Source: Flavobacterium tistrianum
Lineage (GTDB): Bacteria; Bacteroidota; Bacteroidia; Flavobacteriales; Flavobacteriaceae
Length of the DNA: 64,000 nucleotides
Direction: 5' to 3'
Assembly (NCBI RefSeq): GCF_003254545.1
Contig: NZ_QJRH01000069.1
Coordinates: 62,001-126,000 of the forward strand
Shown piece after piece: positions 52,185-62,075 of this stretch (its first letter is position 1; every line of letters starts with the position of its first letter). Both the position numbers and the translations under genes were made by a program. The notes beneath the pieces were generated by a model. It was not told where the DNA came from. It did not search any database and saw only the letters and a program-made list of their open reading frames with translations.

Positions 52185-54731
52185 ATGGATGATAATTTTT
52201 CACCAAGAGTAAAAGATGTAATTACGTACAGTAAGGAAGAGGCTCTACGTCTAGGGCACGACTTTATTGGTACAGAACATCTTATGCTAGGTATTTTGAG
52301 AGATGGTAACGGAAAAGCTATTCATATACTTAATAACCTAGCTGTCGATTTAGATCATTTACGCAGAAAAGTAGAAATACTGAGCCCTGCCAACCTGAGC
52401 GTTGAAGTAAATGCAGAAAAGAAAAACCTTCATCTTACCCGACAGGCCGAAAGAGCCCTGAAGACCACTTTTCTTGAAGCAAAAGTATTTCAAAGTTCAT
52501 CGATTAGCACGGCACATTTGCTGTTATGTATCTTGAGAAACGAAAACGATCCAACAACCAAGCTGCTGAATAAACTAAAAATAGATTATGACGTAGCTAA
52601 AGAACAGTACTTAAATATGACTCCAAACGAAGAAGAATTCTTAGAAAACTTGCCAAGAAACGAATCATACAATGACGATTCAGGACAAGATGACAGTCTA
52701 AAAGAAAGCAGCTTTAATAATCCCGCCAATAAGTCAAACAAAAAATCTAAGACTCCAGTTTTAGATAATTTTGGGAGAGATTTAACAGAAATGGCTGAGG
52801 AAGGGAAATTAGACCCTGTTGTAGGACGAGAAAAAGAAATTGAGCGTGTATCGCAAATTTTAAGCCGTAGAAAAAAGAACAATCCGCTTCTTATTGGAGA
52901 ACCTGGAGTTGGTAAATCTGCTATTGCAGAAGGACTTGCCCTACGTATTATCCAAAAGAAAGTATCTCGTATTCTTTTCCATAAACGTGTTGTTACTTTA
53001 GATCTTGCAAGTTTAGTGGCTGGAACTAAATACAGAGGACAATTTGAAGAAAGAATGAAAGCCGTTATGAACGAGCTTGAAAAAAACGATGATATTATTC
53101 TTTTCATTGACGAGATCCACACTATTGTAGGTGCTGGTGGAGCAACAGGTTCGCTTGATGCTTCAAACATGTTCAAACCTGCTTTAGCAAGAGGTGAAAT
53201 CCAATGTATTGGTGCTACTACTCTTGATGAGTACAGACAATATATTGAGAAAGACGGTGCTTTAGAAAGACGTTTCCAAAAAGTAATTGTTGAACCGACT
53301 TCTGTTGAAGAGACAATCGCTATTTTGAACAACGTAAAAGACAAATACGAAGATCACCACAACGTAACTTATACTCCAGAAGCTATCGAAGCTTGCGTTA
53401 AGTTAACGAACAGATATATGTCTGAGCGTTTCTTACCAGACAAAGCGATCGATGCAATGGACGAGGCTGGTTCTCGCGTACACATTACAAACATTGATGT
53501 TCCGAAACAAATTTTGGATCTAGAACGTCAGTTGGAAGAAGTTCGCGAAATGAAAAATATGGTTGTTAAAAAACAAAAATATGAAGAAGCAGCCAAACTT
53601 CGCGATGATGAAAAACGTATCGAAAAAGATCTTGCTTTAGCACAAGAACAATGGGAAGAAGATTCTAAAAACAACAGAATCGAAGTTACAGAAGATAATG
53701 TAGCCGATGTTGTTTCTATGATGACCGGAATTCCTGTAAATAGAATTGCACAGACAGAAAGCAACAAATTAGCTCACTTGCCTGAATTGATCCAAAATAA
53801 AGTAATTGGACAAAATGAGGCAGTTCTTAAAATTGCACGTTCTATTCAACGTAACAGAGCTGGACTTAAAGATCCAAACAAACCAATTGGTTCATTCATT
53901 TTCTTAGGTCAGACAGGGGTTGGTAAAACGCAATTAGCTAAAGTTTTAGCAAAAGAATTATTTGATTCTGAAGATGCTTTGGTTCGTATCGACATGAGCG
54001 AATACATGGAGAAATTTGCGATTTCTCGTTTAGTTGGAGCGCCTCCGGGATACGTTGGTTACGAAGAAGGAGGTCAATTGACTGAGAAAGTTCGTAGAAA
54101 ACCTTACTGTGTGGTTCTTTTAGACGAGATCGAAAAAGCCCACCCAGATGTATTCAATATGATGCTTCAAGTCTTAGATGATGGATATTTGACTGATAGT
54201 TTAGGTCGTAAAATTGACTTCAAAAACACGATCATTATCATGACATCTAACGTTGGTGCACGTCAGTTGAAAGACTTCGGACAAGGCGTTGGATTCGGTA
54301 CCGCTGCGAGAACAGCTCAAGCCGATGAAAACTCAAAAAGCATTATCGAAAATGCATTGAAGAAAACTTTTGCTCCTGAGTTCTTAAACAGAATTGACGA
54401 CGTAATTGTATTCAACAGTTTAGAAAAAGCTGATATCGATTTGATTATCGAAATCGAATTGAAAAAACTATATTCTCGTATTGCAGAGTTAGGCTACAAA
54501 TTAACTTTAACAGACAAAGCCAAAGCATTTATTGCTGATAAAGGTTTTGATAAGCAATTTGGAGCAAGACCGCTAAAAAGAGCAATCCAGAAATATGTTG
54601 AAGATTTGTTAGCAGAAGAAATCATCACTTCAAAAATACATTCAGGCGATGAAATCATGATGGACTTGAAAGATGATTCACAAGAATTATCAGTAGAAAT
54701 TCATAAAGCAGAAGAGCCAACGAATCAATAA
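52185..54731 (+). CDS. clpC: ATP-dependent Clp protease ATP-binding subunit ClpC
   Basis: 848 aa. ClpC is a Hsp100 unfoldase that feeds ClpP. N-terminal double Clp repeats (MDDNFSPRVKDVITYSKEEA onward, then SSSISTAHLLLCILRN) precede the first AAA+ domain (Walker A GEPGVGKS). A UVR-type middle domain (KQKYEEAAKLRDDEKRIE) marks ClpC rather than ClpB or ClpA. The second AAA+ domain (GQTGVGKT) and the C-terminal D2-small domain follow. No McsAB or ctsR partner is adjacent. A terminator follows at 54761. Confidence 0.96.
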   Translation: MDDNFSPRVKDVITYSKEEALRLGHDFIGTEHLMLGILRDGNGKAIHILNNLAVDLDHLRRKVEILSPANLSVEVNAEKKNLHLTRQAERALKTTFLEAKVFQSSSISTAHLLLCILRNENDPTTKLLNKLKIDYDVAKEQYLNMTPNEEEFLENLPRNESYNDDSGQDDSLKESSFNNPANKSNKKSKTPVLDNFGRDLTEMAEEGKLDPVVGREKEIERVSQILSRRKKNNPLLIGEPGVGKSAIAEGLALRIIQKKVSRILFHKRVVTLDLASLVAGTKYRGQFEERMKAVMNELEKNDDIILFIDEIHTIVGAGGATGSLDASNMFKPALARGEIQCIGATTLDEYRQYIEKDGALERRFQKVIVEPTSVEETIAILNNVKDKYEDHHNVTYTPEAIEACVKLTNRYMSERFLPDKAIDAMDEAGSRVHITNIDVPKQILDLERQLEEVREMKNMVVKKQKYEEAAKLRDDEKRIEKDLALAQEQWEEDSKNNRIEVTEDNVADVVSMMTGIPVNRIAQTESNKLAHLPELIQNKVIGQNEAVLKIARSIQRNRAGLKDPNKPIGSFIFLGQTGVGKTQLAKVLAKELFDSEDALVRIDMSEYMEKFAISRLVGAPPGYVGYEEGGQLTEKVRRKPYCVVLLDEIEKAHPDVFNMMLQVLDDGYLTDSLGRKIDFKNTIIIMTSNVGARQLKDFGQGVGFGTAARTAQADENSKSIIENALKKTFAPEFLNRIDDVIVFNSLEKADIDLIIEIELKKLYSRIAELGYKLTLTDKAKAFIADKGFDKQFGARPLKRAIQKYVEDLLAEEIITSKIHSGDEIMMDLKDDSQELSVEIHKAEEPTNQ

Positions 54732-54760
54732 ATTAGTCAAAATTTATAACAGAAATAACT

Positions 54761-54799
54761 TACCCGTTACGTTTTCATAACATAACGGGTATTTTTTTT
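54761..54799 (+). terminator. Terminator of clpC
   Basis: A 9-bp stem TACCCGTTA / TAACGGGTA (54761-54769, 54783-54791), a 13-nt loop and eight Ts. Confidence 0.88.
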
Positions 54800-54871
54800 A
54801 TTAAAAATCACTATCTTTAGTAAAAGCAAATAGCTATTTTTGAATTTAAATTCTATAATACAAAACAAAAT

Positions 54872-56239
54872 ATGCTTCAAAACAAAGTCATTTTAGGCAG
54901 CGAAGAATGGTGCTCATTTCCAGAACTTGGAATCCCGACAATTAAGGCTCGTGTAGATTCTGGTGCCAAAACTTCGGCAATGCACGCTTTAAACATAGCG
55001 CCTTTTATAAAAAATGATGCTAATTGGGTTAAATTCGACATTAATCCGATTCAGAATAATATCAAAACCATTATTCATTGTGAAGCTCCTTTGGTCGACA
55101 AGCGAATTGTAAAAAGTTCGAGCGGTTTTAGAGAACATCGTTATGTGATCCAAACCAGCTTAAAAATTGGCGACGCCAAATGGCCAATCGAAATGACCTT
55201 AACTAATCGCGATTCTATGGGATTTAGAATGCTTTTAGGACGCGAAGCGATGAGCGGAAGGGTTTTGGTCGATCCTGAACAAAAATACCTGTTAGGACAG
55301 CCTACAGCAGAATCTTTAAAAGAATTATACCAAAATTCAGAAAAAGCAAAAACTGGCTTGCGAATTGGTCTTTTGGCCAGCAATCCAGAATTATACAGCA
55401 ATAAAAGAATCATGGAAGCTGGTGAAATGCGCGGTCACGAAATGCATTTCTTAAACATCAAGGAATGTTACATGAAATTGGATGCCAAAAAACCTGAAAT
55501 TCATTACAGAGGCGGAAAAATCTTAAATGAATTTGACGCTATTATTCCAAGAATTCGACCAAGCATTACGTTTTACGGTTGTGCTTTAACGCGCCAGTTT
55601 GAAGCTTTGAAGGTTTTTGTTTTGAATTCGGCGACAGCTATAACTCAATCTCGAGATAAACTATATTCTTTACAATTATTATTGAACAGCGGAATTGATA
55701 TTCCAACTACAGGATTTGCCAATTCTCCGCTTGATACAGACAATTTAATTAAAATGGTTGGCGGTTCCCCTTTAATTGTAAAATTATTGGAAGGAACACA
55801 AGGAAAAGGTGTTGTTTTGGCCGAAACCAAAAAAGCTGCAGAAAGTGTTATCAATGCTTTCAAAAGTTTAAATGCCAATATTTTGGTTCAAGAATTCATT
55901 AAAGAAGCCAACGGAAAAGACATCCGCTGTTTTGTGATTGATGGAAAAGTAGTTGCCGCAATCCAGCGTGAGGCAATGCCTGGCGAATTCAGAGCTAATA
56001 TTCACCTTGGCGGAACAGCATCTGTCATTAAAATTACTTCTGAAGAGAAAAAGATTGCTATAAAAGCCGCAAAAGCAATGGATTTAAAAGTTGCTGGTGT
56101 TGATATCATTCGTTCGTCTAAAGGCCCATTATTGCTTGAGGTAAACTCTTCTCCAGGTCTTGAAGGAATCGAGGGCGCAACTAACAAAGATGTAGCTGGA
56201 GAAATGATAAAAGCGATTGAAAAGAATTTTAAATTATAA
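54872..56239 (+). CDS. RimB-RimK fusion: retropepsin-like protease plus ribosomal S6 glutamate ligase
   Basis: 455 aa, two proteins in one. Residues ~1-150 are the RimB-type ATP-dependent zinc/aspartyl protease domain: [19 protein letters not shown], with the catalytic D-S-G-A at 29-32. Residues ~160-455 are RimK, an ATP-grasp ligase adding Glu to the S6 C-terminus: [13 protein letters not shown], then [21 protein letters not shown] and [16 protein letters not shown]. In proteobacteria rimB and rimK are separate adjacent genes. Fusing them joins the ligase and the processing protease. A terminator follows and the next gene is 101 bp away. Confidence 0.9.
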   Translation: MLQNKVILGSEEWCSFPELGIPTIKARVDSGAKTSAMHALNIAPFIKNDANWVKFDINPIQNNIKTIIHCEAPLVDKRIVKSSSGFREHRYVIQTSLKIGDAKWPIEMTLTNRDSMGFRMLLGREAMSGRVLVDPEQKYLLGQPTAESLKELYQNSEKAKTGLRIGLLASNPELYSNKRIMEAGEMRGHEMHFLNIKECYMKLDAKKPEIHYRGGKILNEFDAIIPRIRPSITFYGCALTRQFEALKVFVLNSATAITQSRDKLYSLQLLLNSGIDIPTTGFANSPLDTDNLIKMVGGSPLIVKLLEGTQGKGVVLAETKKAAESVINAFKSLNANILVQEFIKEANGKDIRCFVIDGKVVAAIQREAMPGEFRANIHLGGTASVIKITSEEKKIAIKAAKAMDLKVAGVDIIRSSKGPLLLEVNSSPGLEGIEGATNKDVAGEMIKAIEKNFKL

Positions 56240-56280
56240 TTAAGTTCATTTAAACTTAATATCTCGTAAATAATTTAGCA

Positions 56281-56317
56281 GCTTTGTCAAAGTTTAAAAC
56301 TTTGACAAAGCTTTTTT
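56281..56317 (+). terminator. Terminator of the rimBK fusion gene
   Basis: A 15-bp perfect stem (56281-56295 with 56297-56311) with a one-nt central loop, then six Ts; the real loop would open a few pairs. Confidence 0.9.
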
Positions 56318-56340
56318 ATTTAACTTTAAAATAAAAAAAC

Positions 56341-56859
56341 ATGGTTTTCCCCTATTTAGATATTATTATCCGAAGTGTTGCTGTCTATTTCTTCATGACA
56401 ATTGCTTTAAGAATATTCGGCAAAAAAGAACTTTCGCAATTAAACACTGCTGATATTATTCTGATTTTATTAATCAGCAACTCTGTCCAAAATGCAATGG
56501 TTGGCCCTGATACAAGTTTAATTGGAGGCTTGATTGCCGCTTTAGTATTATTTACAATCAATTTTGCAATCAAAAAGCTAACAAAGAAATTCAAAACTCT
56601 TGGCGATTTATTATTAGATAAACCAGAAGTATTAATTCATAACGGAATATTAGATTTCAAAGCTTTGAGCCGATTAGATGTTTCACACGAAGAACTAAAA
56701 GAAGCAGCGCGCGAGCACGGTTTAGAACATCTCACTGATATCAAACTTGCGATGCTTGAAATTGATGGAACAATCAGTATAATTTCAGCGGATAAAAAGC
56801 ATCTGAAACAAACACATTACAAACGTAAACATAACCATAAAAACCTTCAAAAGCTTTAA
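56341..56859 (+). CDS. DUF421 (YetF-like) membrane protein
   Basis: 172 aa. Three hydrophobic segments in the first ~75 residues (IIRSVAVYFFMTIALRIFGK, then TADIILILLISNSVQNAMVG, then LIGGLIAALVLFTINFAI) precede a cytoplasmic DUF421 domain: LLLDKPEVLIHNGILDFKAL, then EELKEAAREHGLEHLTDIKLAMLEIDGTISII. The fold is typical of YetF; related proteins help spore germination or membrane integrity in Bacillus. Function here is unknown. Its stop is 2 bp from the convergent WG-repeat gene, with no terminator between. Confidence 0.9.
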   Translation: MVFPYLDIIIRSVAVYFFMTIALRIFGKKELSQLNTADIILILLISNSVQNAMVGPDTSLIGGLIAALVLFTINFAIKKLTKKFKTLGDLLLDKPEVLIHNGILDFKALSRLDVSHEELKEAAREHGLEHLTDIKLAMLEIDGTISIISADKKHLKQTHYKRKHNHKNLQKL

Positions 56860-56861
56860 TT

Positions 56862-57857
56862 TTACTTCCCAACCTCAATTCTAACAGCACCTAAACCATC
56901 TTTAAAATCATCTGCTTTTTCGTATTTTGGAGTTACGATTTCTTTTCCTTCCTTATTAATAAAACCATATTTTCCATCCAGTTTTACTACGGCGATTCCA
57001 TCTTTAAAAGACTCAATTATATCATATTTTGCAGGAACAATTTCTTTTCCTGTTTTATCAATTAATCCAGATTTATCAGCAAGTTTTACCTGCAATAAAT
57101 CATCATTTAGCATCATGAAATCATAATTTGCAGGAACGATTTCTTTTCCGTTATTATCCAATACTCCGTATTTTTCATTCAGCTTTACAACAGAAACATT
57201 ATCTGCAAAAGAAAAATTCATATCGTATTTTACAGGAACTACAATTTTGCCATCTTCATCAATAACTCCAAACTTATTATTTGATTCTACTACTGCAAAA
57301 CCATCTTTAAAATTTTGAACATGATCATAAATTGGCGAAACAACCTCTTTCCCAATCTGATCTACAATGCCAAATTTGCCATTTAGTTTCACAACTGCAA
57401 ACCTATCCGAAAAGTCAATTATTTCATCATATTTTGGACTTATTTCTTCTCCAACCACATCAATAAAACCCCATTTATTATTCAGTTTTACAGCTGTTAT
57501 TTCTGGCGACAAAATTTTTGCTTCATCGTATTTTTTAGTTAACAACACGTCGGTTGATTTAACTAGATACTGAGCTTTAGCATTTTTATTGCTAACTATT
57601 ATCCAATTTGGATTATTGACTATTTCATCATAAATGCAACGAATTACTTCCTTGCCTGTTTTATCTACCACACCGCTTTTGCCTTTTAATTGTACAACCG
57701 CAAAACCATTTTCAAATGCGCTAATACCATCATATTTACAAGGAACGATTTCTTTTCCTGTCTGATCGACAAAACCATATTTAAAAGTTTTTTCTTTTAA
57801 TTGAGCAAAACTAGATTTTACAATCAGAAATAAAACCAATACAATTATTCTCTTCAT
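56862..57857 (-). CDS. WG-repeat protein, secreted
   Basis: 331 aa with a signal peptide (MKRIIVLVLFLIVKSSFAQ). The mature chain is about nine WG-like repeats of ~36 residues: YGFVDQTGKEIVPCKYDGIS, then KSGVVDKTGKEVIRCIYDEI, and so on to KYGFINKEGKEIVTPKYEKA. Each repeats K[WYFS]G[FV]ID..GKEIV...YD. WG proteins may bind or shield surface partners; no enzyme activity is known. DNA repeats of TTTCTTTTCC-type text suggest recent tandem duplication. Tail-to-tail with DUF421 at 2 bp. Confidence 0.88.
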   Translation of the reverse strand: MKRIIVLVLFLIVKSSFAQLKEKTFKYGFVDQTGKEIVPCKYDGISAFENGFAVVQLKGKSGVVDKTGKEVIRCIYDEIVNNPNWIIVSNKNAKAQYLVKSTDVLLTKKYDEAKILSPEITAVKLNNKWGFIDVVGEEISPKYDEIIDFSDRFAVVKLNGKFGIVDQIGKEVVSPIYDHVQNFKDGFAVVESNNKFGVIDEDGKIVVPVKYDMNFSFADNVSVVKLNEKYGVLDNNGKEIVPANYDFMMLNDDLLQVKLADKSGLIDKTGKEIVPAKYDIIESFKDGIAVVKLDGKYGFINKEGKEIVTPKYEKADDFKDGLGAVRIEVGK

Positions 57858-57959
57858 TTATTTATAATATTAAACTATCTACAAAAGTCTGCAAAATTGG
57901 CTATTCCTATAGCCTCTAAAAGCTTTTATTCTTTTACTTTAAAACAAATTAAAACAAAA

Positions 57960-57989
57960 AAAACCGATTTCAAATTTGAAATCGGTTTT
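57960..57989 (-). terminator. Terminator of the DUF47-PiT operon
   Basis: A perfect 15-bp inverted repeat AAAACCGATTTCAAA / TTTGAAATCGGTTTT (57960-57974 with 57975-57989), with As on the plus strand before it, i.e. a U run after it on the minus-strand transcript. Confidence 0.88.
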
Positions 57990-58045
57990 GTATATTAACA
58001 AAATGTGACTTACTTTTCACATTTCACAAAATTCATTTTCTCAGA

Positions 58046-59377
58046 TTAAATAAATACGCTTAGAATAAAATAAACCAAACCTGCTAATAAAGCTGAAATT
58101 GGAATAGTTAAGATCCAAGCCCAGATTAAACTTACTGTAACTCCCCATCTAACGGCAGAAACACGTTTTGTTAATCCAACTCCAATAATAGATCCTGTAA
58201 TAGTATGGGTTGTACTTACTGGAATTTTTAAGTGTTCTGTAAAGTAAAGTGTCAAAGCTCCTGCTGTTTCTGCAGCAACACCTTCAAACGAACTTACTTT
58301 GGTAATTTTAGAACCCATTGTTTTCACAATTTTCCATCCACCGCTTAAAGTTCCCGCAGCAATAGCAGAATAACATGCTAACGGAATCCAACTTGGCATT
58401 ACACCTTTAATACCTGCGTCATCATTTGGAAGCACAACATCTAACCAAGCATCCATATGAACTCCAGGATTTGTATTGATATAAACTGCTACAGCTGCAG
58501 CAATAATACCCATTACTTTTTGAGAATCGTTTCCTCCGTGACCTAAACTAAATGCCGCAGAAGATAACAACTGCATTTTCTTTAAAGCAGCATCTGCCTG
58601 ATGAAGATTTAAACTGCTGAATATTAAACAAAATCCGCTTACTGTTAAGATAATAAACGCTACTAAAAACCATTTAATATTATGAGCTTCAAATGCAACG
58701 CTCCAAAAATGAGAATCAAATCTTGGTTTTTCAATCTTATCATAAGGCACCATTTGATAGTACACAAATACAATTGTAGCAACCATTAAAGCTGCAGTAA
58801 AGATTTTAGGACCAATTGTTTTACGAGAAGCATTTAAAAGCCAAATCGAAATTAAATAAGAAGCCAATGCTCCTAATAATGGCGCTAAAACAATAAAAGC
58901 AATGATAATGAGAACTCCCGAAGGCATTGCTCCGTCTTTACCTGCCTTATACCAGCTTACAATTTCATACCAGTAGTGAGTTGCTCCGTCTTCTCCAACA
59001 TAACCTGAGAAACCATGGACTGCGATAGCATGTGCTACAGCTGCTCCTGCAAAACCTCCAATAAGTGTATGAGAAGAACTTGAAGGAATTCCTAACCACC
59101 AAGTCAATAAATTCCAACAGATTGCAGCGATAACTCCAGCCAAGATTACTACTAGGTTAATTTCCATAGTGTGCGCTGTTTTAGCAACAGTATCAGCAAC
59201 ACCAAATCCAAAAACCCAATACGCCAGAAAGTTAAAAAATGCTGCCCAGACTACCGCCTGAAAAGGTGTCAAAACCTTTGTTGCAACAACAGTCGCTATA
59301 GCATTTGCCGCATCATGAAAACCATTGATGTAATCAAAAATTAAGGCAAGTACTATAATTAATATAAGTATAGTCAT
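58046..59377 (-). CDS. PiT-family inorganic phosphate transporter
   Basis: 443 aa, about 11-12 membrane helices. PiT symports metal-phosphate or phosphate with H+ or Na+. It carries the duplicated PiT signature: YINGFHDAANAIATVVATKVL near residue 16 and SLGHGGNDSQKVMGIIAAAV in the C-terminal half, with ISTTHTITGSIIGVG near the end. The upstream DUF47 gene (30 bp) encodes a PhoU-like accessory protein, a standard pairing. Regulation by the accessory protein is likely. Confidence 0.95.
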   Translation of the reverse strand: MTILILIIVLALIFDYINGFHDAANAIATVVATKVLTPFQAVVWAAFFNFLAYWVFGFGVADTVAKTAHTMEINLVVILAGVIAAICWNLLTWWLGIPSSSSHTLIGGFAGAAVAHAIAVHGFSGYVGEDGATHYWYEIVSWYKAGKDGAMPSGVLIIIAFIVLAPLLGALASYLISIWLLNASRKTIGPKIFTAALMVATIVFVYYQMVPYDKIEKPRFDSHFWSVAFEAHNIKWFLVAFIILTVSGFCLIFSSLNLHQADAALKKMQLLSSAAFSLGHGGNDSQKVMGIIAAAVAVYINTNPGVHMDAWLDVVLPNDDAGIKGVMPSWIPLACYSAIAAGTLSGGWKIVKTMGSKITKVSSFEGVAAETAGALTLYFTEHLKIPVSTTHTITGSIIGVGLTKRVSAVRWGVTVSLIWAWILTIPISALLAGLVYFILSVFI

Positions 59378-59407
59378 AAGATTATAACTTCAGATTGAAA
59401 AATTGAA

Positions 59408-60052
59408 TTAAGAATGTTTTACAGAAATAGATTCTAGTATGTTCGCAACACTCTTACATTTATCTGTTGCTGATTCTAAAACAGATAACACCTCTTTATA
59501 TTTAATAATATTTTTAGCGTCTGTTTCGTTTTCAAAAATTTCAAAAACTGCTTTGTTATAAACGTTATCAGATTTGTTTTCTAGTTTGTTAATTCTAGCA
59601 CACGCATCTTTAATAACTTTAAAATTTTGTAAGTTTCTCAACTCTTTTACTGCACTGTCAATGTTTTGGCAAGCTTCAAGGTTGATTTCTGTCATCTTTC
59701 TGATAGATTTTGTAATCTTATCTACCTGATACAATCTCATACGGCTAGATGCACCGTGAAGGTAATCTGCAACATTATCAATTGAAGTAATTAATGTATG
59801 AATATCTTCTCTGTCAAACGGAGTAATAAAGTTTCTGCTTAACTCTAAGTTTGTCTGACGAGTAATGTCTTCTCCTTTTTGTTCTAATTCGTCAATTTTT
59901 TGAAAAAGAATTTCTCTTTCTTTTAATGGTAAATTTACAGCTTCGTGCAAGTTAGATGCTAATTCAATTAAATTGCTAGAAGCTTCTTCAAAAAGTGGAA
60001 AGAATTTTTTGTCTTTCGGCACTAAAAATTGGAAAATACTGTTTATTGACAT
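59408..60052 (-). CDS. DUF47 family PhoU-like accessory protein
   Basis: 214 aa, all helical, with PhoU-like bundles: FFPLFEEASSNLIELASNL, then REILFQKIDELEQKGEDITR and TPFDREDIHTLITSIDNVADYLHG, which binds metal clusters in relatives. It precedes the PiT gene by 30 bp; the pair is widespread and DUF47 proteins are needed for or modulate Pit transport. A TAATTTTG box (complement of 60072-60079), exact to TAnnTTTG, could drive the pair. Confidence 0.92.
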   Translation of the reverse strand: MSINSIFQFLVPKDKKFFPLFEEASSNLIELASNLHEAVNLPLKEREILFQKIDELEQKGEDITRQTNLELSRNFITPFDREDIHTLITSIDNVADYLHGASSRMRLYQVDKITKSIRKMTEINLEACQNIDSAVKELRNLQNFKVIKDACARINKLENKSDNVYNKAVFEIFENETDAKNIIKYKEVLSVLESATDKCKSVANILESISVKHS

Positions 60053-60071
60053 TGTTTTATTTTTGATAGTG

Positions 60072-60079
60072 CAAAATTA
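60072..60079 (-). promoter_or_regulatory. Candidate -7 box of the DUF47-PiT operon
   Basis: Minus-strand TAATTTTG, 19 bp before the DUF47 ATG; the upstream TTG spacing is too short to support it. Confidence 0.4.
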
Positions 60080-60101
60080 CCTTCAATAACACGTTTCAGT
60101 G

Positions 60102-61616
60102 TTAAGCCATTGTTAACAAATCGTTTTCAATTTGAAAACTCGAAAGGAATAAAACCGTGTTTTCTATGTCATTATGTAAGATTCTATCTTCTTTTACCAA
60201 AGGCACAACTTCTCTGTAACTGCTTAAGAACATTTCGATAAAATCACTTGGTTTTAATGGCTCTCTGTACGCAATTGCCTGAGAAGCATTTAATAATTCG
60301 ATTGCTAAAATACGCTCCAAATTATCTAAAACACGTAAGGCTTTTGTCGCACCATTTGCTCCCATACTCACGTGATCTTCCTGACCATTGCTCGAAACAA
60401 TACTATCGATACTTGCTGGAGTTGCCAATTGTTTGTTCTGGCTTGCGATACTTGCAGCTGTATATTGTGGAATCATAAATCCTGAATTCAATCCCGGATT
60501 ATCTACCAAAAATGCTGGAAGATTACGCAATCCTGAAATTAACTGATAGGTTCTTCTTTCAGAAATACTTCCTAATTCGGCCAAAGCAATTGCCATAAAA
60601 TCTAAAGCTAAAGCTAAAGGCTGTCCGTGGAAATTTCCTCCCGAAATAATCTGATCAGCTTCGATAAAGATATTAGGATTATCAGTTACCGAATTGATTT
60701 CTGTTTTGAATACTTTTCGAACATAATCAATCGCATCTTTTGAAGCTCCGTGAACCTGTGGCATACAACGGAAAGAATACGGATCTTGAACGTGTTTCTT
60801 TTCTTGAGCAATAATTTCACTTCCGTCTAAGAATTCAGTAATTCTTTGTGCTGTTACGATTTGTCCTTTGTGCGGACGTATATAATGTATCAATTCATTA
60901 AATGGTTCGATTCTTCCATCAAAACCTTCTAGAGAAATAGTTCCGATTAAATCTGCCAAATACGAATATTTATACGCTTTAATTAAAATATGAGCTCCAT
61001 AAGCACTCATAAACTGAGTTCCATTCAATAAAGCCAAACCTTCTTTTGACTGTAAAACGATCGGTTCCCAATTAAACTGCTTCAAAATTTCGGCAGAAGC
61101 CACTTTTTTTCCTTCAAACAAAACAATTCCTTCTCCAATTAAAGGCAAAGACAAATGCGCCAAAGGAGCTAAATCTCCAGAAGCTCCAAGCGAACCTTGC
61201 GTATAAATAATAGGAAGAATATCATTATTGTAAAAATCAACCAATCGCTGTAAAGTAATCAACTGAACTCCTGAATGTCCGTAACTCAAAGATTGTATCT
61301 TAAGCAACAGCATCATTTTTACAATTTCTGCAGGAACTTCCTCGCCAGTTCCGCAAGAGTGTGATTTTACAAGATTTTCTTGAAGTTTAGATAAATTCTC
61401 ATTAGAGATTTTCACACTATATAAAGATCCGAAACCTGTATTAATACCGTAAATTGGCGCTGTATGCGATGCCATTTTCTTATCTAAATAATCACGGCAT
61501 TTCTGAACATTTACTTTAGCTTCTTCAGATAATTCAAGTATTTTATTTTGACTTAAAATTTCTTGTAATGTTTCTAAAGTAATCGTTTCCGAACTTATAT
61601 AATGGATCTCTCTCAT
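60102..61616 (-). CDS. hutH: Histidine ammonia-lyase
   Basis: 504 aa. HutH removes ammonia from histidine to give urocanate, the first step of histidine degradation. The MIO cofactor triad Ala-Ser-Gly is in GSLGASGDLAPLAHL (145-147). Other conserved text: YGINTGFGSLYSV near 56 and QDPYSFRCMPQVHGA. The family-typical length is ~500. No other hut genes are in the window, so the rest of the pathway lies elsewhere. DUF47 lies 49 bp downstream on the same strand. Confidence 0.95.
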   Translation of the reverse strand: MREIHYISSETITLETLQEILSQNKILELSEEAKVNVQKCRDYLDKKMASHTAPIYGINTGFGSLYSVKISNENLSKLQENLVKSHSCGTGEEVPAEIVKMMLLLKIQSLSYGHSGVQLITLQRLVDFYNNDILPIIYTQGSLGASGDLAPLAHLSLPLIGEGIVLFEGKKVASAEILKQFNWEPIVLQSKEGLALLNGTQFMSAYGAHILIKAYKYSYLADLIGTISLEGFDGRIEPFNELIHYIRPHKGQIVTAQRITEFLDGSEIIAQEKKHVQDPYSFRCMPQVHGASKDAIDYVRKVFKTEINSVTDNPNIFIEADQIISGGNFHGQPLALALDFMAIALAELGSISERRTYQLISGLRNLPAFLVDNPGLNSGFMIPQYTAASIASQNKQLATPASIDSIVSSNGQEDHVSMGANGATKALRVLDNLERILAIELLNASQAIAYREPLKPSDFIEMFLSSYREVVPLVKEDRILHNDIENTVLFLSSFQIENDLLTMA

Positions 61617-61970
61617 GATGATTGTAAATTTTAAACGCCAAAATTCAACAAATCAATATTAAAAAGCAACAATTTATCACAATAATTAAGATTTCAATAA
61701 AAGCTCTTAACATACTTTAAAAAGCTTTTCAAATCAAAACATCTCTTTTTTTCCAGTTTTCCATATGTTTTTGACCTATCCATCAATCCTTTGCAGAGGT
61801 TCAATCTATAAAAATAGCTGTTCAAATTATATCAAAACATCAATTTAACATATTCAATTTTAACAAATACTCAATATTGATTTATAGAGATTTGAATTAT
61901 TAAAATATTCGTAAAAAAGCTTTTTGGGTTTTTAACTCTTATAAAAAACTGTACTTTTGAAAAATCAAAA
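61617..61970. other. 354-bp divergent spacer (hutH / thr leader)
   Basis: AT-rich, no ORF seen. TACTTTTG (61952-61959), an exact TAnnTTTG match, lies 11 bp before the leader ATG. The only candidate TTG (61924-61926) is at a 25-bp spacing, longer than usual. No strong box was found for hutH. Confidence 0.5.
61952..61959 (+). promoter_or_regulatory. -7 box of the thr leader/operon
   Basis: TACTTTTG, exact TAnnTTTG; start of transcription would fall a few nt before the leader ATG at 61971. Confidence 0.5.
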
Positions 61971-62075
61971 ATGAAAAGTAACAGCATAAAATATCAGTCT
62001 ACAATTATTACAGCTCAAACAGGAGTTGCAATTGCTGCTACCATTATTACTACAACAACAACTACTACCCCTTAG
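61971..62075 (+). CDS. thrL: thr operon leader peptide (34 aa)
   Basis: ATG at 61971, TAG at 62073-62075. Translation MKSNSIKYQSTIITAQTGVA continues IAATII, seven Thr and a final Pro. It holds 11 Thr and 6 Ile in 34 codons, with Thr codons of types ACT, ACA and ACC consecutive at residues 27-33. This is the signature of an attenuator peptide controlled by charged tRNA-Thr and tRNA-Ile, as in E. coli thrL. The thrA start is 181 bp downstream. The stop codon overlaps CCCCTTAGGGG, a short hairpin; a T6 run is at 62115-62120. A complete terminator could not be folded by eye. Confidence 0.82.
   Translation: MKSNSIKYQSTIITAQTGVAIAATIITTTTTTTP

Noticed and set aside
52586..53344. 252-codon minus-strand ORF antisense to clpC
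   Set aside because: Opposite a conserved coding region, Ser/Phe-rich without domain signature; an overlap artefact.
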